DNA from: Apodemus sylvaticus
Lineage: Eukaryota > Chordata > Mammalia > Rodentia > Muridae
Length of the DNA: 64,000 nt
Direction: 5' to 3'
Assembly: GCF_947179515.1 (NCBI RefSeq)
Contig: NC_067473.1
Span: 83,234,013 to 83,298,012, forward strand
Program-made: the position numbers and the translations under genes
Shown here: positions 50,283-61,800 of the stretch, one piece after another
Layout: each line of letters opens with the position of its first letter
Position numbering within the stretch: the stretch's first letter is position 1
Notes under the pieces: generated by a model
Databases searched by the model: none
What the model saw: only the letters and a program-made list of their open reading frames with translations
Told to the model about the DNA's origin: nothing

Positions 50283-50492
50283 ATTCAATAATTTTTTTAT
50301 TTACATTTCAAATGATTTACCCTTTACTAGACCCCCACTCCCCGAAAGTCCCATCAGCCCCCTTCCCTCCCCGTTTTCCTACCCAACCCTTCCCACTTTC
50401 CTTTTCTGGTTTTGCCCTATACTGCTTCACTGAGTCTTTCCAGAACAAGGGTTCCAGAAGAACTCCTCCATTCTTCTTGTACCTCTTTTAAT
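50283..50492 (-). mobile_element. Short 5'-truncated L1 tail inserted in ORF1 of the nested L1
   Basis: The T-rich tail begins near 50268, followed by the reverse of the young L1 3' UTR ('ccccactccccgaaagtccc' and 'cctatactgcttcactgagt'). Diverged GAAATTCTTTT-like repeats flank it. It is the third level of nesting and separates the ORF1 coiled coil from the rest of ORF1. Confidence 0.88.
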
Positions 50493-50765
50493 GTGTGGAA
50501 GGAATTTTTCTGTTTTCTCTTTAAGGGCTTCTACTTGTTGATCCATGTTCTCCTGTGTTTCTTTTAGGGATATTTGTAATTCCTCTTTAAGGGTTTCTGC
50601 ATGTTGACCCATGTTCTCCCATAACTCCCTATGGGATTTTTGTATTGCCTCTTTAAGGGCTTCAACCTGTTGACCCATATTCTCCCGTATTTCTTTAAGA
50701 GATTTTTGTGTTTCCTCTTTAAGGGCTTCTACATTTTGATCCATATTCTCTTGTCTTTAAGGGAT
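50493..50765 (-). repeat. Four 66-bp (22-residue) repeats encoding the ORF1p coiled coil
   Basis: The minus strand encodes repeats of the type NMGQQVEALKEAIQKSHREL with heptad spacing (MDQNVEALKEETQKSLKEI, NMGQQVEALKEAIQ, NMGQHAETLKEELQ, NMDQQVEALKEKTE). This is the known length-polymorphic region of murid L1 ORF1, where the trimerising coiled coil expands in 66-bp units. Confidence 0.88.
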
Positions 50766-51159
50766 TTTTGTGCTTCTACCCATTGACCAGTGTTCTCTTG
50801 TATTTTTTTAAGGGAGTTATTTATACCCTTCTTGAGATCCCCCATCAGCAATATGAGATGTGATTTTAAATCTGGTTCTTGCTTTTCTGATATTATGGAG
50901 TATGCAGGATTTGCTGTTGTGGGAGAACTGGGTTCTGATGGTCCCGGTTGCCTTGGTTTCTGTTGGTAATGATCTTGAGTTTGCCTTTGGCCATCTCCTT
51001 ATGTCTGGTGTTAGCTGGTCTTGTTGATACTATCTTCTCTATCCTACAGGCCTGTGTTTCTCTACTTCTGGGATTCTCTTTCTGTCCAATGGCCCTGCAA
51101 ACAGCTGATTCTCCAGGAAGTGTCAGGTGATGGGGTCTCTCCTGTGGCAGACTTGGCAA

Positions 51160-52294
51160 GGGTCAAAAGCCGTGCTGCTGCCAATTCTTGAATGCCCTGC
51201 TCCTGTAAGATCTCTAATACCCTGATCCTGTCAGTTCTCTAGAGAGTTTCAGGAAGTGGTGTCCTCTCTGTGCCACATCTGGCACAGGTCTCCCACATCT
51301 GATAGCAAGGGGTGGTGATGGGGGAGAGGGAAGGAGTAGATGGGGCAGAAGGGAATAGGTGAACTGGAGGTTGCTGGGTAATGAGTCCCATAGCAGAGGG
51401 GCTCCGGGACTCTCTGGGACTCTCTGTGTTACGTGGTGATGCTTACCTAATACCCTGTTCCTGTTGGGTCTCTAGAGAGTATCAGGAAGTGGTATCCTTT
51501 CTGTGCCAGATGTGGTGCAGGTCTCCCACATCCTATGGCAAGGGACACTGACGGGGGAGGAGGGAGAGGTAGAAGGGGTGGAAGGGAATAGGCGAACTAA
51601 TACCCTGCTCCTGTAGGTTCTCTAGATAGTATCAGGAAGTGGTGTCCTATCCATGCCAGATGTGTCACAGGTCTCTGTTAGTAACATTCCTACATTTGCC
51701 TTTTGCTACCTGTTTATTTCTGGCGTTAGTTGGTCTTGTTGTCACTGGCTGGTGTTTGAACATCCTGTGAGCCTGTAAGGCTATTTCTGCATGGCCAGAT
51801 GGCTGGATTTCCCCTGGCACAGATTGCTAATGTACTGCCCTCCTCTTGGGTGCCCTTGGAGACCTGGTGTGTCTTGCCCCAAGCAATGCTATACTCAGTT
51901 GCTTCTGTGAACCTGGTACTGCCCAGCTGCTCTGACATAGAGTGAAGATGGTGGATGGTGTGGGGAACTTTTCCAAGTGCTGATCACTCTGCAGGGCAAA
52001 TGTCCCCCTGACAGGGTTGGCACACCGATGGCCCAGAGAGCTGCCCAGGCCCTGGGTGCAGGCAAAAGCTTGAGAGGCTGAGACTCAAGGGAGGTTAGCC
52101 TCAGGCTATGTCTGCATAGCTGGCACTGTCAGATCTCTCTGGCATCTGGGAGCCAAGATGGTGGAGTGCTCCTCTAAGTGCCTGGCAGTCTACAAGGCAA
52201 ATGACACCCCCCCCACCACAAGATTGGCACAGAGATGGCCCGCAAAACTGCCCAGGCCCTGGGTGCAGGCAAAATCCTGACAGGCTGAGACCCA
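51160..52294 (-). promoter_or_regulatory. Tandem 5' UTR monomers of the nested L1
   Basis: Two kinds of repeat are visible: the 'atcaggaagtggtgtcc ... tgtgccaga' units at about 51245, 51475 and 51625, and the 'ccaggccctgggtgcaggc' units at about 52046 and 52252 (period near 205). These monomers form the internal promoter of rodent L1s. The G-rich strand (GGGGGAGAGG, GGGGGAGGAGG) lies on plus. Confidence 0.8.
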
Positions 52295-52307
52295 CTTATT
52301 GCAATTT

Positions 52308-55300
52308 ATTAGGTGCCATTTGTTAATTCTTGATCTTAGAGCATAAGATGTTGGTGTTCTATTCAGGAAATTTTCCCCTGTGCCCATATGCTCCAGTTTC
52401 TTCCCCACTTTCTCTTCTATTAGATTCATTGTATCTAGTTTTATGTGGAGGTCCTTTATCCACTTGGACTTGAGCTTTCTACAGGGAGATAAGAATGGAT
52501 CAATTTGCATCCTTCTACATGTTGACTGCCAGTTGACACAGCACCATTTTTTGAAAATTCTGTCTTTTCTCTACTACATAGTTTTAGCTCCTTTGTCAAA
52601 GATCAAGTGTGTGGGTTCATTTCTTGGTCTTCAATTCTATTCCATAGATCATCCTGCCTGTGGCTGCACCAATACCATGCAGTTTTTTTAATCATGATTT
52701 CTCTATAGTAGATCTTGAGGTCAATAATGATGATTCCCCCAGAAGTTCTTTTATTGCTGAAAATAGTTTTTGATATCCCGTTGTTCTTTCTAACTTTATA
52801 AAGAATGGAGGTGGAATTTTGATGAGGATTGCATTGAATCTATAGATTGCTTTAGGCAAGATGGCCATTTTTACTATATTAACCCTGCCAATCCATGAGC
52901 CTGGGAGCTCTTTCCATCTTCTGAGATCTTCTTCAATTTCTTTGTTCAGAGACTTGAAGTTCTTGTCATACACATCTTTCACTTGCTTGGTTAGAGTCAC
53001 ACCAAGGTATTTTATATTATTTGTGACTATTGTGAAGGATGTCATTCCACTAATTTCTTTCTCAGCCTCTTTATCCTTTGAGTATATGAATGCTATTGAT
53101 TTGTTTGAGTTAATTTTATATCTAGCCACTTTGCTGAAGTTGTTTATCATGTTTAGGAGTTCTCTGGGGGAAATCCTGGGATCACTTACAAATACTATCT
53201 GCAAATAGTGATACTTTGACTTCTTCCTTTCCAATTTGAATCCTTTTGACTTCCTTTTGTTGTCTAATTGCTCTGGATAGGACCTTGAGTACTATATTGA
53301 ACAGGTAGGGAGGGAGCAGAGAGCCTTGTCTAGTCCCTGATTTCAGTGAGATTGCTTCAAGTTTCTCTCCATTTAGTTTGATTTTGGATACTGGTTTGCT
53401 GCATATTGTTTTTACTATGTTTAGTTATGAGCCTTGAATTCCTGATCTCTTCAATCTTTGATCATGGAGAGGTGTTGGATTTTGTCAAATGCTTTCTCAG
53501 CATCTAAAGAAATGATCATGTGGGTTTTTTTTTCTTTGAGCTTGTTTATGAAGTGGACTACATTGATGGATTTCCTTATATTGAAACATCTCTGCATCCC
53601 TGGGATAAAGCCTACTTGATCTTGGTGAATGATCATTTTGATGTGTTCTTGAATTCAGTTGGCAAGAATTTTATTGAGTATTTTTGCTTTGATAGTCATA
53701 AGGAAAATTTGTCTGAAGTTCTCTTTCTTTGTTGGATCTTTGTGTGTTGTTTAGGTATCAGAGTAATTGTGGCTTCATAAAATGAGTTGCGTAGTGTTCC
53801 TTCTGTTTAAATTTTGTGGACATTTTTGAAGAGTATTGGTGTTAAGTCTTCTTTGCAGGTCTGATAGAACTCTGCACTCAACCCCTCTGGTCCTGGGCTT
53901 TGTTTGGTTGGGAGACTATTAATGACTGCTTCTATTTCTTCATGGGTTATGGGATTGTTTAGATCATTTATCTAATCCTGATTTAACTTTGGTACCTGGT
54001 ATCTGTCTAGTAAATAGTCCATTTTACCTAGATATTTCCACTTTTGTTGAGTATAGGCTTTTGTAGTAGGCTCTGATGATTTTCTGCATTTCCTCAGTAT
54101 CTTTTGTTATGTCTCCCTTTTCATTTCTGATTTTGCTGAATTGTGTATGGTCTCTGTGCCCTCTGGTTAGTTTGGCTATGGGTTTATATATCTTGTTGGT
54201 TTTTTCAAAGAACCAGCTCCTGGTTTGGTTGATTCTTTGTATAGTTCTTTTTGTTTCTATCTGGTTGATTTCAGCCCTGATTTTGATTATTTCCTACCAT
54301 CGATTCCTCTTGGGTGTATTTGCTTCTTTTTGTTCTAGAGCCTTCAGCTGTGCTATTAAGCTGTTGGTGTATGCCCTTTCCAGTTTCTTTTTGGAGGCAC
54401 TCAGAGCTATAAGTTTTCCTCTTAGCACTGCTTTTATTGTGTCAAATAAGTTTGGGTATGTTGTGCCTTCATTTTCATTAAATTTTAAAAAGTCTTTATT
54501 TTCTTTCTTTTGACCAAGTTATCGTTGAGTAGAGTGTTGTTCAGCTTCCATGTGTATGTGGGATTTCTGTTGTTTTTGTTGTTATTGAAAACCAGCCTTA
54601 GTCTGTGGTGATCTGATAAGGTGCATGGAATTATTTCAATCTTCTTATATCTGCTGAGGTTTTGTGGCCAAGTATATGGTAAATTTTGGAGAAGGTAGAG
54701 TGAGGTACTAAGAAGAAGGTATATTCTTTTGTTTTAGGATAAAATGTTCTATGGATATCTGTTAAATCCATTTGTTCATAACTTCTCTTAGTTTCACTGT
54801 TTCTCTGTTTAGTTTGTGTTTCCCTGATCTGTCTGTTGATGAGAGTGGGGTGTTGAAATTTTCAACTATTATTGTGTGGTGTGCAATGTGCGCTGGGAGC
54901 TTTAGTAAAGTTACTTTTATGAATGTGGATGCCCTTGTATTTGGAGAATATATGTTCAGAATTAAGAATTCATCTTGGTAGAGTTTTCCTTTGATGATTG
55001 TGAAGTGCCCTTTCTTACCCTTTTTCATTATTTTAGGTTGAAATTCGATTTTATTTGATATTGGGATGGCTATACCAGCTTGTTTCTTAGAACCATTTGC
55101 TTGGAAACTGTTTTCCAGCCTTCTACTCTGAGGCAGTATCTGTCTTTCTGCCTGAGGTGGGTTTCCTGTATGCAGTAAAATGTTGGGTCCTGCTTATGTA
55201 TCCAGTCTGTTAGTCTATGTCTTTTTTTTTATTGGAGAATTGAGTTCATTTATATTAAGAGATATTTAAAAGTGATTGTTGCTTCCTGTTATTTTTGTTA

Positions 55301-56358
55301 TTAGAGGTGGAGGGTAGAGCTATGTTTGTGTGGCTCTCTTCTTTTGATTTGTTAAAAGAAGATTAATTTCTTGCTTTTTCTAGTGTGCAGTTTCCCTCCT
55401 TTTGTTGGTGTTTTCCATTCATTATCCTTTGAAAGGCTGGACTTGTCGAAAGATACTGTGTAAATTGATTTTTGTCATGGAATACCTTGGTTTCCCCTTC
55501 TATGGTAATTGAGAGATTTGTTGGGTATTGTAGCCTGGGTAGGCATTTGTGATCCCTTTGGGTCTGTATGACATCTTCCCAGGATCTTTTGGCTTTCATC
55601 ATCTCTGGTGAGAAGTCTGGTGTTATTCAGATAGTTCTACCTTTACATGTTCTACCTTTACATGTTACTTGACCTTTTCCCCTTACTACTTATAACATTC
55701 ACTCTTTGTTTAGTACATTTTGTGTGTTAATTATTATGTGACAGGAGGAATTTCTTTCTGATTCAATCTATTTGGAGTTCAGTAGGCTTCTTGTATGTTC
55801 ATGGGCATCTCTTTCCTTAAGTTAGGGAAGATTGCTTCTATAATTTTGTTGAAGACATTTACTGGTCCTTTAAGTGGGAAATCTTTACTTTCTTCTATAC
55901 CTATAATCATTAGGTTTGGTCTTCTCGTTTTGTCCTTGATTTCCTGGATGTTTTCAGTCAGGAGCTTTTGTGCACTTTGCATTTTCTTTGACTGTTGTGT
56001 CAATGCTTTCTATGATATCATCTACAACTGAGATACTCTCTTCTATCTCTTTGATTCTGTTGTTGATGCTTGTATCCATGACTCCTGACTTCTTTCCTAG
56101 ACTTGCTCTGTACAGAGTTGTTTCCCTTTGTGATTTCTTTATTGTTTGTACTTCAACTTTTAAATATTGGATGGTTTTGTTCAATTCCTTCTCCTGTTTG
56201 GTTGTCCTTTTCTGTAATTCTTTTAAGGACTTCTACCTGTTTTCCTGTGTTCTCCTCTATTTCTTTAAGGGAGTTATTTATGTCCTTGAAGCCCTCTATC
56301 AGCATAATGAGCTGTGATTTTAAATCCAGATCTTGTTTCTCCCATATTTTGGGCTATA
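52308..56358 (-). mobile_element. Outer L1 of the nest, 5' part (ORF2, ORF1)
   Basis: Continues the element at 44455-45757. ORF2 runs from 52308 to about 55230, ORF1 from about 55400 to 56345, and it is truncated at its 5' end near 56358. The RT catalytic site near 53200 reads FADS in place of FADD. Short open pieces carry ISPRELLNMINNFSKVAR and FNIRKSINVVHFINKLKEK. Right of 56358 the sequence is non-L1 DNA that matches copy A at 14030. Confidence 0.9.
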
Positions 56359-56485
56359 ATTGCAATTCGAGTCACTTCCTCACTGAATTAATCATAGTCA
56401 ATAGTCACTGTCTATGTATGAATTCTCCACAATGAATTGATTTGGGGTTAAACATTATTGAGAGACCAAACCTATCCTATCTTAG
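56358..56485. other. End of duplication copy B
   Basis: The phrase CACTTCCTCACTGAATTAAT and the following GAATTGATTTGGGGTTAA match 14040-14150 closely. In copy A the homology is cut at 14151 by an L1. Confidence 0.8.
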
Positions 56486-57335
56486 AATCAGCTAATATCA
56501 TAAAAAGAAAAAGGAAAAGAAGCCAACTCTCCTTCATCAGGACAATTACATTTTAAACAGTGAACCCATGGAAATATAACAAATATCATGATATTAAAAG
56601 TTTCTTATCAACACTAAACAATGAGATCTCAGTCATATCCTTATCCTTTTCCATAGCCTATCTTCTAAAAAAAATGCTTCAACAAACTCTTGGTACTTTT
56701 CACTTACTTTGGATGCTATTTGAAATATATAAATTCTTCAGCCTCTTCTACTGGGCCAAGACCATCATTGGCTTAGAATTCTCAAGTACCTCTTAATCAG
56801 CAAACCTATTTCTCAAGACCTTAGAGACCTTTTAATCCAGAGATATCCACTTTCCCATCTGAGTTGCAAAAGGCAGTGCCAGGATCCAAATGCTCTCTGT
56901 GATATCTTTATACCTTCAAAACCAGAAACACCTGAATGAGTCATATCCTACCAAGTTCAGCTGTCAAAACAAGGTGCAACATTAGCTGTACCTGGAATAG
57001 AGCTTCTGTGGGCTGACTCTCAGGAAACACTTTCAAAAAGATTTTAAATCAACGTTGCTAACCTCGTCTCAATCACCACTAATTTCTCAGTTCCCTTGAA
57101 CAAAAATCAAGTATTCCTGTGAAGCAAAGGTTTCACTTTAGTTCTGGTATCTTATAAGCAACATCTGACACTTCAGCCCCAGCTTACCAGAACTGCTGAA
57201 TTCAAAAACAAAAGGCCCTGATAGAGTGTTTGAACTTTCCTCTAAATACTCAAAAGTCAGGACTCATTGTCTGCACTTGTCTCAACATTCTTAGCTTCAA
57301 AGTTCCTATTGAATAGTTCATTGAGCTCTCAATAC
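56486..57335. other. Unrecognised DNA, possibly an old repeat
   Basis: Balanced-composition sequence without a convincing open frame or exon. Its phrasing resembles an interspersed repeat, but I cannot name one. A 37-base piece (about 56900-56938) recurs at 57930-57968. Confidence 0.4.
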
Positions 57336-58445
57336 TCAATGGCTTTTCTTTTCTTTTCTTTTTTTAATTATTTTATTATTTACATTCCAAATCTTGCCCC
57401 CTTTCCTGATTTCTCCTATAAAAATTCTTCACCACATTCCCCTTCCCCATTGCTTCTGAAAGGGTGCTCTGCTACCCCCTACTCACCCAATCTCCCAACA
57501 CCACTGCCCCCTCACTCCCATCACACACCCACCTTCCCTCATTTCACCACTCCCTCAATATTCCTCTTTCCTGGAACATCAAGCCTCTACAGAACTAAGC
57601 ACATCCTCTCCAACTGAGGCCAGAGTAGACATATGTGCTACATATATGCCAAAGGCTCAGAGTAGCCTGTGTATGCTCTTATGCTGGTGGTTTTGTCTCT
57701 GGGTGCTCCTAGGAATGAGGGATTAGATGATACTGTTGTTCTTTCCTATGGGGTTGCCATTTTCTTCAGTTCCTTTAATCCTTCCCCTAACACAAACCTC
57801 AGTCCAATGATTGGTTGTCCCAGCACCAGTCTCAGTCAGCTGCTGGTAGAGCATCTCACAGGACAGCCATGCTAGTCTCCTTTCTGTAAGTATAACATGT
57901 CATCAGTAATGGAATCAGGGTTTGGTGCCTGTGATACCTTCATACCTTCAAAACCAGAAACATCTGATCGACCCCAAGTTGGACCAGTCATTGAATGGCC
58001 TTTCCTTCAGTCTCTGCTCCATTTTTGTCCCTGCATTTGCTTTAGACAGGAATAATACTTGGTCAAAAATTTTGAATGTAGGTGGATGGCCTCATCCCTC
58101 CACTGGGGAACCTGACTATGCACTGGAGGTGGTCTTTTCAGATTCTATCTCCCCACTGTTGAGTATTTTGGCTAAGGTCATCCCAATTATGTCCTGAGAA
58201 CCTCTCACATCCCAGGTCTCTGAGACTACCTAGAGGTTCCCCAGTCACACACAAACACACACACAAACACACACACACACACACACACACACAGCTGCAT
58301 ATTTTCACATTATCCTTTTCCTCTTGTCCTCTCTATCTCCCCACATATCTCATCTTTCCCCCTTTTCCCTCCCCCACTCAGCTTCCTCCATCCATCTGCC
58401 TCCCATGATTATTTATTACCACTTTTAAGTGGGATTGAAGCATCC
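57336..58445 (-). mobile_element. Old L1 3' UTR fragment (minus strand)
   Basis: T-rich tail at 57350-57390, a C-rich tract, then blocks such as CTCCATTTTTGTCCCTGCAT that are typical of rodent L1 3' UTRs in reverse. A CA microsatellite lies inside. It stops at about 58445 where plus-strand ORF2 begins. Confidence 0.75.
58246..58293. repeat. (CA)n microsatellite
   Basis: CA/CAAA-rich run of about 48 bases. Confidence 0.95.
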
Positions 58446-58449
58446 TCAC

Positions 58450-58876
58450 TTAGGCCTTCCTTCTAAGACCAAAATTTGGCCAAGGGGACCTCATGACCTC
58501 TTGAAAAGCTTCTATAAAGTAAATGTTTATAAGTATACTGTAACTGTCTTCAGACACACCAGGAAAGAGCATCATCTCCCATTACAGGTAGTTGTGAGCC
58601 ACCATGTGGTTGCTGGGAATTGAACTCAGGACCTCTGCAAAAGCAGTTAGTGATCTTAACCACTTAATCAATATTACAAAACAGCATTCTACAGTTTGGC
58701 AAAAGCTCTTCACTAATCCTATAACAAATAGAGAGCTAATATCCAAAATATATAACGAACTAAAGAAATTAGACTAAAAAAAAAAAATAGCCCAGCCAAA
58801 AAATAGCATACAGAACAAAACAAAGAATTCTCAACATAGGAATCTCTAATGGCTAAGAAGCACTTAAAGAAATGTT
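58450..58876 (+). mobile_element. Outer L1 of a second nest, part 1 (ORF2 C-terminal region)
   Basis: Plus-strand ORF2 ('ggggacctcatgacctcttg' and the 'aacaaatagagagctaatatcc' block) with a B2 SINE inside. It breaks at 'taaagaaatgtt' (58865-58876) and resumes at 63771 with 'caacatccttagtcatcagg', the next bases of ORF2. Confidence 0.88.
58525..58675 (-). repeat. B2 SINE (minus strand) inside L1 ORF2
   Basis: The plus strand reads TGTCTTCAGACACACCAGGA, CACCATGTGGTTGCTGGGAA and TTGAACTCAGGACCTCTGCA, the reverse of B2. It splits the L1 ORF2 sequence. Confidence 0.93.
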
Positions 58877-61800
58877 CCCTCCAGATTTCCACTCCTCTTC
58901 TCCCCCTTTTACCCCTCCCTCCTGCTCCACAACCACCTGCCCCTTTCCTTCTGATATGGAAGACCCACATCTGCCATGGGGAAGACCCCATTTCCTGATA
59001 CTTTCTAGAAAACCAGCATTAGCAGGGCATTTGAGAACCAGCAGCCTGCAAGACATTTGACCCTTGCCAAGTCTGACAAAGGGAAGACACCATCTCCTGA
59101 GACTTCCCAGAGAACCAGCTGTATGCAGAGCATTTGAGTGAAAGGGAATCCCATAAGAACAGATATACAGGCTTGCAGGACAGAGAAGCCACAGTCAGAG
59201 ACAGCAAGACCAGCTAACACCAGAGATAACTAAAAAGCTAAAAGCAAACACAAGATCATTACCAACAGAAACCAAGGCAACATGGCACCATCAGAACCCA
59301 GTTCTCCCACAACAGCAAATCATGGATATTCCATCACATCAGAAAAGCAAGAGCTAGATTTAAAATCGCATCTTATGTTGCTGATGGAGGACTTCAAGAA
59401 GGACATAAATAACTCCCTTAATGAAAAACAGGAGAACACGGGTCAACTGGTAGAAGCCTTTAAGAGGAAACACAAAAATCCCTTAAAAAATTTCAGGAAA
59501 ACACACACACACAAACACACAGTGTAGGACCTGAACAAAACTATTGAGGACAATAAAAAAATTGCAAAGTGATATGTCTCTGGAAATAGAAAACTCTGGA
59601 AAGAATTCAGGAGTAATACATGCAAGCATCAGCAACAGAATACAAGAGATAGAAGAAAGAATCTAGGCTGCTGAAGATTCCATAGAAAACATTGAATCAA
59701 CAGTCAAAGAAAGTGTAAAATGCAAAAGGCTTGTAACCCAAAACACCCACGAAATCCAGGAAACAGTGAAAAGTCCAAACCTAAGGATTATAGGCATAGA
59801 TTTACAACTTAAAGGGCCAGTAAATATCTTCAAAAAAATTATAGAAGAAAACTTCCTTAACCTAAAGAAAGAGATGTCCATGAGCATACAAGAAACCTAC
59901 AGAACTCAAAACAGACTGGAGCAGAGCAGAAATTCCTACAGTCACATAATAAATATCTTCAACAAAATTGTAGAATAAAACTTCCCTAACCTAAAGAAAG
60001 AGATGCCCATGAACATACAGGAAGCCTACATAACTCCAAACAGATTGGACCAGAGCAGAAACTCCTCCCATCACATAATAATAAAAACACCAAATCCACC
60101 AAACAAAGAAAGAATATCAAAAGCAGTAAGAGAAAAGGGTCAAGTAACATATAAAGGCAGGCCTATCGGAATTACACCAGACTTCTCACCAGAGACTATG
60201 AAAGCTAGAACATCCTTCTACAAGAGCTTATACTCAAAAAAGTTTGAAAATCTGGACAAAATGGACAACTTTCTAGATACATACCAGGTGCCAAGGTTAA
60301 AACAGGATCAGATAAACCATCTAAATAGTCCCATAAGTCCTGAGGAAATAGAATTGTTCATAGTCTCCCATCAAAAAATGTTCAGGACCAGATGGGTTTA
60401 GTGGGGAATTCTATCAGATCATCAAAGAAGAGCTAATGCTAATTCTCTTCAAACTATTCCATGAATTAGAAACTCAAGGAACACTACCCAACTCATTCTA
60501 CCTTATAATAATTATACCTATACCAAAGACCAAACATGGAAGGAGAACTTCAGACCAATCTCCCTCAAGAAAGTTGATGCCAAAATACTCAACAAAATTC
60601 TAGCCAACCAAATCCAAGAATTCATCAAAACTGTAATTCACCCCAATCAGGTAGGCATCATCCCAGGGATGCAGGGATTGTTCAATATATAGAAATCCAT
60701 CAATCTCATCCACTATATAAACAAACTCAAGGACAAGTCCAGACTTCTCACCAGAGATTACGAAACCCAGAAGATCCTGGGAAGGTATCATACAGACCCT
60801 AAGAGAACATAAATGTCAGCCCAGACTACTATACCCAGAAAAACTTTCAAATATCATAGATGAAGAAAACAAGTCATTTCATGAAAAAGCAAATTTACAT
60901 AGTATCTTTCCACAAATCCATCTCTACAAAGGATAATGGGTGGAAAATACCAACACAAGGCAGGAAACCACACCGTAGAAAAACCACATGGTCATTTCAT
61001 TAGATGCTGAAAAGGCTTTTGACAAACTCCAGCATCCCTTCATGATAAAAGTCTTAGAGAGATTGGGAATCCAATTCCCACACTTAAACATAGCAAAAGC
61101 AATATACTGCAAACCCAAACCAGTAGCCAACATCAAATTAAAGAGAGAGAAACTTGAAGCAATCCTACTAAAAATCGGGGACCAGAAAAGGCTTCCAGCT
61201 CTCTATCTTTTCAATATAGTACTTGAATTCCTAGCCAGAGCAATCAGACTACAAAAATGAGGTCAAAAGTATACAAATTGGAAAGGAAGAAGTGAAAATA
61301 TCAATTTGTAGATGATATGATAGTATACTTAAGTGACCGCAAAACTTCCACCAGAGAACATCTAAAGCTGATAAACAACTTCAGTAAAGTGGCTGGACAT
61401 AAAATTGACTCAAACAAATCAGTAACCTACCTCTACTCAAAGGATAAACAAACTGAGAAAGAAATTAGGGAAATGACACCCTTCATAAAAGTCCCCAAAT
61501 ATTATTTCATACCTTGGTGTGACAATAAAGAAGCAAGTGAAAGATTTGCATGACAAGAACTTCAAGCTTCTGAAGAAACAAATTAAAGATCTCAGAAGAT
61601 GGAAAGATCTCCCATGCTCATGGATTGGCAGGATTAATATAAAGAAAATGACCATCCTGCCCAAAACAATCTACAGATTTAATGCAATCCCCCCAAAAAA
61701 ATCCCGAATCAATTCTTCATAGATCAAGAAAGAGCAATTCTCAAATTCATTTGGAATAACAAAAAACTCAGGATAGCAAAAACTATTCTCCACAATGAAA

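Larger units (their letters stand above)
45758..52294 (-). mobile_element. Near full-length L1 (minus strand) nested in an older L1
   Basis: Order on the minus strand: 5' UTR with tandem monomers (52294 to about 51160), ORF1 (about 51150-49390), ORF2 (about 49290-46100), 3' UTR and tail (to 45758). It is flanked by identical 13-bp target-site duplications CTTATTGCAATTT (45745-45757 and 52295-52307). It has the longest single ORF2 stretch in the window (48573-49283), spanning the endonuclease C-terminus and the start of RT. The catalytic site near 47700-47720 reads FSDD in place of FADD, and both ORFs have several frameshifts, so it is dead. ORF1 is also split by another L1 tail. Confidence 0.93.
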
